Made by a program: the position numbers and the translations under genes
Assembly (NCBI GenBank): GCA_003864495.1
Contig: ML133401.1
Location: 992,001-1,056,000 of the forward strand
DNA length: 64,000 bases
Direction: 5' to 3'
DNA from: Nemopilema nomurai
Taxonomy: Eukaryota > Cnidaria > Scyphozoa > Rhizostomeae > Rhizostomatidae
Notes under the pieces: generated by a model
What the model was told of the DNA's origin: nothing
Seen by the model: only the letters and a program-made list of their open reading frames with translations
Database searches by the model: none
Shown here: positions 23,037 through 35,000 of the stretch, one piece after another
How positions within the stretch are numbered: the first letter of the stretch is position 1
Layout of the letters: every line of letters starts with the position of its first letter

Positions 23037-26000
23037 ATGCGTGGAGTATCTGTTTGTTGTTGCTGCACAACACAAGCTGGCCCTCTGTTTGTCTACATCG
23101 CCTACTTCGTCTTTGGGAAATCAGGAATCATGGAGGCATCTGCAAAAGTCTTGAATGCTGTTACCACAGCCTTAGGGCAGATAGGGCGCATTAATGACAA
23201 TATGAATATTACTCAAGTTATCGATTCATTAGGAATTGTCCTGACTTCTGTTACTGAACTTCGCGCAATCGCCAATTCAACGGGACTCACGTTCGAAACA
23301 GTCAACAAGACGATTACCCAGGTGTATTTATGTGTCAATGATACTATTGCGACAAAGAAAACCCATGAAGTACTTAACTGGTGGGTTGATTAGAAATTGT
23401 TTTTCAAGAAGTATTTTTTTAAATTACTGCTCTGTTGTTGTTCGCTATTATAATCACAGTCCTAGTGTGAAGATGCATCAAATAGCGGCTCTTCTTCAAA
23501 TTAACAAAGTTAGATATTTTGGATGTCCGGATGCTAATTTATGCTGAGTTCATCATTTTACTGCTCGCCACAGAAATGGGCTCCAACAAGATTTAAGAAT
23601 GGCCCATGTATCCCCATCACATTACAAAGTCAATAGTGCCTAATTCAAGTGCATTAACTCTTTAAAATCGATTAAGATCGCATAATGTTTCAAGGCTCTA
23701 ACCATAACCATAGAGAAGTTGATATATTATCAAAAACCATTTTCGCTTCGCTAATTTGCTGTGGTTTCATAGTTTACTAGGGGAAAGACGGTTTTTCCAA
23801 AATAATGGATTTGCTTCGTTCTGGGCGTATATTGGCAATGTAAACAATGAATTCGTCGTGCAGGTACTAAGAAAATGATCGCAATCTTGCATCAAAGAAA
23901 GCAAAGATTTGTTTTGTGTTTTCTTTGTGAACGTTTCGAAGGGCTGACAATTAAAATGCAAATGAATCGCCTTAGATCGTTTGTCCAAAAACATCATATT
24001 GTTGTTTTTTTCAAATCTATCAAATAATATATATTATCCTTTCCCCTTTTAAGAGGAAGTACCATTCGTATCCCTAGTAGCATTAGAGTCTAATGATAAT
24101 TTCAATATAATTTGGCAAGCTAGGTTGCCTTTTCATTTAGAACGTTTTGAGCCTGTCTCCATGGCTGTTCTATAAAGACAGAAAGAATTCATCTTTCTTC
24201 CTGGAATCTTCTAAAGAAAAGTTTGAGTGAATGCTGATACCCTGCCATGCATGTTGTGAAGGAGCATGCAGGAAAAAGGGCTTGCAAAGGTCCATCAACA
24301 TAGTTGATTAGTGGACTAATGATAAGTCTTTGCTTAGAGAAAACCAGACAAAAGTAGCAATGGGTAATCCAAAAATATTTTGTAAGCAGAAGTTTGCAGA
24401 ATTACCCTCGATCAGATGCTGCTTGTTATATATGATCTTTTTTTATGTGTTCCACATTCCTGAGTGTAGCATTTGATGAGTGTAAGTAGTTTTTTCTTAT
24501 GAACAATGTAATTAGACAGCCCTCTTAGACTAAAGGTTACGAAGAAAACCCCAATTGAATGGGCAATTTTGTTTTATTATAAATGTGTAGAATACTAAGA
24601 ACCTTTTAGAGAGTTTTCATTTAAGTTAAAAAATGTAATCTATAATAAAGCGCTCCCCTCAATTTCAGTTTTGTGAAGTCTACAAAAACATCTACAAAAT
24701 TGGATCCATGTGCAACTGAGAAGAACTGGAATGCATTGTTACTGTCTATTCTCTTCCTTTTCTCAGTAAGTAAATTCAGTTTGAATGTTTTTTTACAATT
24801 AACTCTTAAGATTGCTAAATTTAAAACTATTAACAAGTTTCACCTAAATACCTCCAAGTCCTAAGCTAATTAGAAAACTATGTGCTAGCTTTGTTATCAT
24901 GGGATAAGGTATATTTTTAGTTGAAAATTATGCTAATAAACACCAATTTGTTCACATCCAATGTTTGAGTTGCCCTATGTCACGGCCAGATATGAAGATG
25001 ATTTTCGATTTTGGGGAGCTCGTTGAACCTCATGTAAATCACTCTCTAATATGTGTAATAATGAAAATTGTTCTGTAGATGGCCATAAGTTGCACATGTG
25101 GAAAACACCAGTGGGGTGACAAAAAGATATTGACTATTTCAAAAGATATATATTAAGTCTTTATTGTCAGGACCAGTTTATAGAGAATGTGAGAGAGGGA
25201 GAGATGTTAGCTACAAGTACTTTGCTCTTCAACATTTTGCAGCTCTTCAGAAAGAAGAGCTTCCACAGATAAGTTTCTAACAATTCAGCACATTTTTGTT
25301 ACAAAAGTTTCTACTGGAAATTACAAACAAATTAAGTACTTAGCAAAGCTCCTTGTGATAAAATTTCATCAATTTCATTCTTTCCAGATGGGGCAATTAA
25401 AAAAAGTTAGTAGCTTTAGTGTGTCTGGAGGTGACTGCTTATTGAATAAGTTTGATTAGGCATAATCAGCAAACAATTACAGTTATGACAAAAAAATTTT
25501 TTTCTATTGTTGTTAGAGTCTGAGGGCGAAGGTAAATGCAAGTTTTGAAAAAAATCTATGACATTGAGTTCAAAAATTGCAATTTTTTGGTACCACTTGA
25601 CATGAAATGTCCCCATTGTGAACATATTTACTTGTGACATGTGGGGAATGCTCTGCAACTTTTTTGTGTAAGAACTTTTTGTTACATCAATGAGAATTGC
25701 ATCAATTAGCAAAATTATTCTAATTGCTTAATTATTCTTCTAGCTTGTATTTGTTATTGTGATGTCAGCTGTGGAGAAAAGAAAATATCGTAGAAACTGC
25801 TGCCATGGTAGACCTGGTGCAGTTGTGTATGTGTTCTAATTTTTCTATTGCCTGTTAACTTGACACAAATAGCACAGGCTCTTGAAGATTCAAGAAAAAA
25901 TGATGGTGTTCTGTTTGGGAATTGCCTAGCAAAAAGTTGTTATATGATTCCTCATTTGTATCATTTGAATCCTGCTGTTTGTATCATTAATGTTTTGAGT

Positions 26001-29000
26001 CTTGATGTTTCAAATGGTTCCCAGCATTCATTGCAGTCAAGCTGCAATGCACCGATGGCTTTTCAGCATTTTCATCCTTGAGTTAAAGCAATGTTGCATT
26101 GACTGATCAAAAAAAATTTGATGTGAGATTTGAGAAAGTGAATGGTTAGAGCTACAATGTTGTACAATATCAAGAAAACCCCTTTACACAAAACTGTACC
26201 TCTGTGTATTTACTGTCTCTGTCTATCTCTGATAAACTGTCCAGATGCATCAATTGAACAATGCTTCACCCAAGCTATAGCAAGTTATTTTTCATCTTCA
26301 GACCTTTGAACATGCTTGATAGCTATGAAAATCGATTTGGGAATGCCATAGCCTTTGGTGCAACAACATCATACTGTCTTGCTGTCTTATTTGGTGATGC
26401 TGGTGAAATTCTTGGCGTAGCATGGAGCCAAATCATTGCTAGTGCTCCTGGCTATGTAGGAAGTTAGTACATTCAACCAATTATGCCTCTGATGTTAAAT
26501 TATGCAAAGCTTATCTGTTTTTATCAGTTTATCAGCTCAGTTTTTTGTTTGATAAATTGGTGAATCAGTGTGCTTATGATTTAATTGATAAAGTCAGATT
26601 AGCATGGGAGCAAGAGCACATCCCTCTGTTCTTGCCAGTATTGATTTTGCATTTTGTCTAAATTCAAGTTGCGTTGCGAGATGATGGTGAGATGTTTAAA
26701 GGAATCAATTGTTGCTAACACAGACAAATTCCATAGGTAAAAGGGTATTTCAAATCATTAAGGTTGTGCTCTACATTAAAAAGGAGTGCCCTACACTACA
26801 AAGGACATTTCCTATCACTGAAAGAAGTGTGGTAAAAATACTTTGTGTCTGTGTCCGAAGCACATGCTGGTCTCCCCCACTGTTTCTTGGTTGGCACCAC
26901 CACTGGTCAAAACTGATGAACTGAGTTTAATTGGTAGGATGGCAATTATATGATAGAGTTGATTACTTGGAAGAACTTTTTAAGCATTTCAACATTGGCA
27001 AAGCACTGTCCTACTCGGAATGATAATTTTTGTCTCAAATGATGGTTTTGATTTGAAAACTTCTAATTCAGTGAATTTATTGCAGTTGCCTTCAAGTTCC
27101 TTGCTACAGTGCTCATAGCAATGACAGCTTATCCACTGTTTTTCTGCATGCGAACAAGTCATAAATTGTCAGGATCTGTTTTTGGGATATTTTATGCTTC
27201 TGTTTGGTAAGATAATTAAATTGCCTACTTTCTTAGATGTATATTGAGAAAAGAAAGACTTATTGCTGACCAAAAGACTCTTCAGGAGATACGCTGAAGA
27301 GAATTTAATCCAACTCCTAAGAATGGATTTTATTCAGTCAATGCTGGGAATGGCATGCGATCGCACGTTCACGCCTTGGCAAACGCCTTCCATTGCTCAC
27401 AAGCGCAGTTCATCGCACGCCTTAAATAATCTGAACATTTCATTCTAAAGTGATAAATACTGCCCAATGTTGTGCTTTTATCATACCACAACGAAGTTTG
27501 GAGAATATTATAATTTTCTTAAGAAGCAGGATAGTCGCCGCCTTTCGATTTTTTACGCAAGTGACGACAAGCTTGAACTTCAGAGAGACAGTTGTTGTTA
27601 TATGCTGGTTTCCGTTTTCCGTGTTGAAAGGCTGAAACACGCGGTCAGTTCATACTGATTAGCATTAACGGACGGGCTTTTTTCATTGGCTTATCGATGT
27701 ACCCGTTTACGATGAGTCAAAACTGACGACTAAGTATTGTTTCTTCATTTTACGGTGGTCGCGACACAGAAGGCGCTCTAGTTATTGTCGTGGTGTCAAA
27801 ACGAAAAAAAGATAACTTCAAAACGAAAGGAAAAACCTTCGTAGGCACAAAGACGAGTGCTATCAATTAGACCTTTCAATTTATCCGCTAGACTCTCCAA
27901 ACTTCTGTTTTATTACCTTCCGATATTTATATAGACTGGCCGTAACATCCCAAGAACTTGGTTCTGCCTCCCGAACGCTGATGAAAATTAAGTTTGCTCG
28001 ATGCTCTTTGCTTTGCGAATCCTTGTTTTCGAAAAAAAACTTCTCCGTATGAAATCCAAAGAGGGGGATTAACGCCCGCATCGTTTTCAAGGGAGAGGCT
28101 GAAAGTATAAACTGATCGTTTACACGAATGTTATAATTAACACGTTGCGCAGAGCCAACAATGTTAGTTCTCAACTCTATATTCAGCTTTCTACTATTAA
28201 GTAATTGCACACCATCACACGCCTTGGCACCACCAGGATTGCGATTCATTGCACCCCTACCATTTTATTCCCAGCATTGCCTGCAACCTGAAAGCTTCTT
28301 AGGCTTGTAGAGATATAAAATGCAGTCTGTTTTTTTTCTTTTCTTCTCACAATATATGTTGCACTCTGTTGCACTTTATAGATTAACCCAAGTACCGACT
28401 TCTTTTTTACTTATATGGTCTAGTGGTTGTGACATTTTGAAGAAGGACCTAGATGTTTTAAAAAAAGACTGCTTTGAATGCACAAAACATATGTCAGTTA
28501 GGGAAAGTTAGAGAAATACTTGTGATTTTATTGTAAAATGTAACTACAGAACCAAATATATGATAACATGCTATTATTAAGTCCTTTTTCAGGTTTTTGA
28601 ATAATTTTTGTTTTGTTAAGAAAGCCAGAAATTCCATATCTCTTATAAGTAGAAACACATTGTCATCATATCGTGTCACACCACATCATATTATTTTATT
28701 GGAAGGACATGACTTTTATGTTTTCTTTCAGTTTCCTAGGGGATACAATCATCACTTGTTTATGTTTACTGTTGATTCTATTTGCTTTAAATTGTATGTC
28801 CCAGTTGACTTTGATGTATTTTTATAAAGTATTCACATCATTATGTACTTCTAATGAAGTTTTTCATGCTAATATGTGTTGAAATATTTTCCATCAATCC
28901 TTGCTGTCGTCGCTCACATTATAACTTATTTATAATTCATTTTGCATTCCATGATTTTCCAATTAGTTTCAAAAGGCTCATTGAAGACGCTATTCCAATT

Positions 29001-32000
29001 TTCTAGGTTAATCTTGCTGTTGTTCAAGACAATTGTTTTCACGACGACTTGTTTCTCAAAGGAAAATTTTGGTGACGCAGCAACGGTGAGGTTTCCATTT
29101 TCTCATGTAGAAAATCAACACAACTCAACTGCCAGTGGTATTTGAAAGACTATAGATAGAACCAGGGCTGTCAAGAGTCAGCTCAGGCCCAGGGAGGGAT
29201 TCATCAAATTGGAAAGAAAACTTCCTTTGACCATGCCCTTCGGTCACCCACAAAACAAGGAAAGCGCCTCTTTAGGTACAATAGTTAAAAACTCTTTAGG
29301 TACAATGTTTAATTACCTCTTGTACAATTGTTCAATTTGATTATGAAAAGCAGAAAAAAGAAATTTGGAAAAACTGAATCAGAGCAAGGTATATTCACTC
29401 CTTGTGGTGCCAAGACGTGCAATGGTGTACAATTGCACCAAAGTACTTAATAGTACAGAAAGATGTGCATAGAGTTGACTACACAACTTTACTATTAGCG
29501 AATATAAGACAAGGCTACTTCAATGAATACACTTTTCTTAAACAAGCTTTATACCCGTCAAATCCAACACATTGAAGAGGACAACATTAACAATGAAGTA
29601 GGTGTTGAATGAAATGTTAGATCATTTGACCCCCTCCTCAAACATTGTTGGCTCTGCGCACGCGTAGTCGGTTAAAGGCTACGATGATATTAACGGCTAA
29701 AAGCTGTCTGTGCTTGTCTTTGAACCCACGAGGATCTTCCTTTCGTTTTGAAGGTTCCCTTTTGGTTTTGACACCACGGCTGTAGTTAGAACACCATCTG
29801 TGCCGCCATCATCGTCAAATGAAAAAAAGTAATGATAAGTCATCAGTTTTGACCGATCGTGTAAACTCGTGCATTGATCAGTCAGTACTGACGAGAAAAG
29901 ACTGTCCCTTGAAACTGATAAGTTTTACACCCCGTTTAAAAGAGACCGGTCTAAAAGATCTGAATCCATATAAGTTTACTTCCTCCAGTTTACACGAGAC
30001 CGCTTCCAGAGTAGTTCACTTAGGCGTTGTGTTCTCATGAGACCAAAACTCGAGGAGATCGTTGAGGCTAGTTTTCATTGGCCAGTGACCTTACCGTACT
30101 AAAAATGTCAAGTCTCGAGAGTTTACAGGAGACCGAGTGAGACCCGACTCCAAATGAGTACGCTTTCGTAGGTGATCTCAAATTAGTACGGTAAGGCAGG
30201 TCTCGTGTAAACAGAACGCCTAAGTGAACTGAAATGGATACGGATCATTTGGGAACCGATCTCATGTAAACGGGGACTTGACCGGCGTGCGATAAACTGC
30301 ACTTCTTAGCAAAGAAAGGCGTGTGCATGGGCGTGTGCCTAGGCGTGGACGTGCGATCGCATGCCATTCCCAGCATTGCCTGTGACATCTGAACATCATG
30401 CTATCCAAGCTGCTCTTTCATGGTGAATTTGAATCTTGTTGAATCAGGAAAAGTTTTTACTTTTCTTTGTCCATTTTCGGTCCTAAGTTTGCTGGTGCCA
30501 GATAAATGCTTTTTGACAATCAAATTCTCCTTGCCATTAGCTTTAGTCTATTTTACGAAATTCCTCAGTAGATATTTTGATTTCTCATTTTTTAGAGATC
30601 AATCGTAATGGAAGTGCTGGTCACCTTGCCCCAGATCGTTTGCCTTATTCTACTGCTATTCAAGTTTGTCTTGGTGTTGATCAAAGCCATACCCAAGCGA
30701 TTAAAGGTGTGTTGCATTAAGTTTAAGTGCCAGAAATTTACGATATGTTGCATTAGCTATAAGACAATCTTATGCAGTCAGTTCACTTTGTTTGAAATAA
30801 TCTTTTGTAGAAATGGGATGCTGCAGCAGAGGATCTTTATGATGACTTCCGGGAGAACTATATGTATCGCCATGTGTTGAACTTGCTCAAACGTGTTGAA
30901 GTGTATGTGATTTATATTGCCCTCTTAAAAAGAGACTATCTGTTAGCTTGGATTCCATAAAGTATTGCAGAAGACAAAGTCTATTTTATGTTGATTCTTC
31001 TTCAAGTTGGTGTAAACTTGCAAAATCTTTCATGATTTTGTTTTTTGAATTGACCATACTATAATTTTAGTTTTGCTTTTTAGTTTTCTATACAGCTTAT
31101 GAAAAGGTATATCTGTAAAGAACCGTTTTGCGTGTGTGGAATTTTGCTTTCAGCTTTGAAAAATTTTGCTTTTATTGAGGATTTCTTATTTAAATCATAT
31201 TCGATATTCAAGACCTGTATAGAGGTTTTTTTCTATGATAGATAAATTTTTTTCATTTTATTTAATTTCCCTCCAGCGAGTGATTAGGGAAGTTGAATTC
31301 GAAATATCTCGTTTTAGCTCCAGTAAGAAGTTGGAGGCAGAGTCTTTCAAGTCAAGACTTAGGAAAAAGGCTTACCAATGGAAACCAGGTGCGAAAATTT
31401 ACATCATATTTCCACGAGATTGTGTTCCATAGCCATTAACATTGTGATACAAGGCTCATGAAACTGTGATATTATCAGAATATGAAACGACACAATGTAA
31501 AAAATACTTTCAAAATTGTTATTCGTTTCTGCATCTTGATCTTTGGTTGTGATTGTGTCATCTTGGTACATGTAGAAAAATATTACAGATGTTATTATTT
31601 AGTATAGAAATATTCAAATAGGAATTCATAGGGAATATACTGTAAATAATTCTGATAAATTTGTTACAGATTTCAAGTATTCTACCAGAGTGATGTCTGC
31701 TTTTACTGTTGCTGGAATAACAATTTACATTGTGAGTTCGATCGATCTTAATTACCATGTTTTTTGCTCCGAAGCCAGAATAATCTTGCTGCATCGAGTG
31801 AGCTTCTTTCTGTGTATCTATGGCAGTGCTTCTAAGCACAAGAGCGGCTGTCTAAGTATCTATGCAGCAGAAGCAGTTATTTCAGTTAATCACTGGTTGC
31901 CGTGCATCATTGACCAGTAACCAATGCTGTAGGATCGGTATCTCTTTTCCTGGGGATCGTATTCATAATTTGCCAATGATAAATCCGTGGCAGTTCTTTC

Positions 32001-35000
32001 GAAAATACACCGTCTCTATTCACATGGTGGAACTGGTACTCTTAAACGCATTTTTGAAAAGCCCTTCTCAATAATCTTTAAAAAGCAATCATTTTTTAAT
32101 GTTTGGAATTCTTCAGTCTATGTTACACAGTTGGGTTATTACTCGCTCCAAAGAAAAACAGCTAGTGAAAATAGAGTGCGGCTAATTTTCAAGAAAAGAA
32201 CGTGACCTCAATAGACAAAGTGGGCTTTAAATATACTTTGTATTAGCCGGGCGGCGTCTATTTGCATTTTTAACATTGCCTGACAGTCGGTTGATGTTTT
32301 GCGATTCCCAGGTATTGAACCTACGCAGCTTGAAGAACCGAATCAGCTCTCCTAATTAATTAGTACTGTCCTTTTGTTGTTTGCTGAATCAAGAGTTCCT
32401 CAATCCAATTTTTCATTTAACACTTTCTAGCTGACAGTCTACTTGATTTGGTTTGTCTGGCTTTACTTGGACATCATTTTTGCCGCGTTCGTCAAGTCGA
32501 AAGATTTCCAAGTCTTTGTTGTCACTCATCTGGGCCTTGATGTCAGCTTTGTCGGGAAAATTCGAACCCACATCAGCTTGTGGGTTGGTAAGTCTGAAGT
32601 AATTTGATTTACCTCTTAAAGAGACCCTGAACTCCACATTAAAAAGAGCTGTCATCCCTTAAACAGAAGGCCTCGTTTTCATTAGAATGGCCTTAATAAG
32701 GATCTTTGTTCAAATAAGCGCCCAGTTTAATAAACGAAATCCCCCTTGGATATGTGTTTAAATAAGCGCCTCGGCATCACTTAACTTAGCAGCACTTGAA
32801 CTTTCATCAGGTGCATTCGCCAGACAGCATTTCGCTGTATGCGGGGAAATTCTGTCCTGTCTTCGACTAAACACCAAAAAACATGTTGTCTTTCCCTTTC
32901 TCCGACCCGCGCCATATTTGTATGAGACACAGAGAACGAAGTCTGAATTTTCCATCACTTTTTACTGTATATTCTCTAAATAGATAAACATTTTCTTTCA
33001 GGCTGCTTCTATGCGGCGATCATTTTTGCTATGATTAAAACAGTCCTGCTTTTCCTGAACATGCTGGCTTTGTACAGGTATGCTTTATCTGGTATTGTGT
33101 GTGCAAGTACGACGAAAGTTTGTTAAGAGAAAGAGAAAGTTTAAGAGAAAGCAAACAGCCTTATCTAAAGTTTGAAGATTAAATGTTCTAGCTACAAAGA
33201 TATAGGCCGGTCCGAGTTTTCAGTATACTCCATGCCGTCCATTAGGGATTCTTAAAGTCGCCGAAATTTATAGATAACACCAATGCTTTCGTTCTTGCTG
33301 AGATTCTCTCAAACACCGATTTAAACTTCAAATAAAGGCTTAGAATTGGTGCATTTTCTTTGCTATCTGACTTGCCGCTGCAGACTGCCTCAGCAGTGTT
33401 CATTGTGCGTTGCTTTGTTGTACAGATAGTGTTTAAAAAAGTTTGCAGAACACCATCCTAACCAATTTTGTTCGGCTGAATTAGGAACTGTTAGGAATTA
33501 GGAACTGTTAGAAATTACAAGAAAGTACTTTTAAGTATGCGAAAAATAGTTCCGCTTTTTCTAGCAATTGTGAATTAGGAACTGTTAGGAATTAGGAACT
33601 GTTAGAAATTAGGAACTGTTAGAAATTAGGAAGAAGCATTTGAGTGAGGCGGTGAGGCTGACCTATTAGATAATAGGGCTCCGGCCTTCAGATAAAAGAG
33701 AGTCCCGACATTTTTGCAAATTGCAAATTTTTTTGTATAGCCTTTATTATTTTTGTATCAATATTTGGCTTCGCTCCAATTTGTGTTCCCATTCTAGTCT
33801 CTGGGTTTGCTTTTTGATGGGCACTTCTTTGATAGGCGTTGCTTTCAGTTATGATACTTATTGTTGAGCAGCTTCAAATGATCGTTGTTCTGCGCAGGCG
33901 CCACATCATCAGACTGAGACGGGGTGATCGATCCTGGCTGCCTTCCGCTGTGCGGACTCTTAGTGCCTCGCCTCCCAGCCTCGTTGTAAGCATAGCACAG
34001 TGCATCTTTGTTTCGTTACTGAGGATCCCCCCTGTTTTAGATAATGGAATTCGATTTTGACTGTATGCTGATTATCAAGAGAGCCAGCTCAGCCATGTCA
34101 CCCTTTAGCTGCTCCGTAGGATCAATAAATTTGACAATTATGTCTTTACTAAATATCATTATCTACTTGATGCTAGTGAATATATAACTAGTGAATATAA
34201 TTAATTAGAAGGACACTGTCAATCAACAACTAATCAGTTAACTATCTTGTTAGAGTAAGATTAAGCCAATCAGAGTCAAGTAGGAGTAAATTTTAACCAA
34301 TTATAACTACTCATCAATCCCTTGTTATGTAAAATTATTACGCAGCTTACATCTTATAAACCAATATTCGCGCTGCTGTCAATCGAACATGCCTGTTCAA
34401 GAGCTTCTCGACGCTTACTACTTGTGTTCTATCCATTTCAGGCTGCAAGCATGAAGTATGCTGGGTTTCAGGTTGCTTACGCGGCTTGGGGTATAGTTCA
34501 TTTATAATCATTGAAACCGAACCACTTGAAGCTATCATTTGCTGCCAAAATAATCGAAATTGCCTAATTGAAGATGTATTGGGTTGGCACTAAGCAGAAT
34601 CTTCCGATCTGCTTTCGATCGTGAAATATATTTTTTGCTGCCTACGTTGCGATTGTGAAAGTTAGTTTCCCATCAAAAATGCAAGAAGCAACCAAGATTT
34701 GCCAACTTTTTTTACTTTAACTGACACTTTTATTCAAGGAAAATTTGTTTTGGTTATTCGTCGTTTTGTAGACAATTCAATGCCATCTATCTAGTTATTA
34801 AGTATCTCATAAATCTTGTGCGAAACTGAGTTTAAAACTTTTTGTAAAAACCAATATTTGACATTTAAGGCTAAAATCATGAAAAAATCTAGCCGTAAAA
34901 CTGTTGTCAATTAAAGTTTTACCTATTTACTCTCCAGGTTTTGTCATGTTTGCAATCTTGCTATGGCTGGTTTTTGGCATCGCTGTTTCTTTCGTCTTTT

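Noticed and set aside
28718..28816. Hydrophobic exon-like stretch (FLGDTIITCLCLLLILF...) as the sixth STRA6-like exon
   Set aside because: Its only phase-compatible donor (GTATTC) is weak and the best donor gives the wrong phase. The exon at 29007-29085 has strong sites, the correct phase and a length matching the vertebrate loop.
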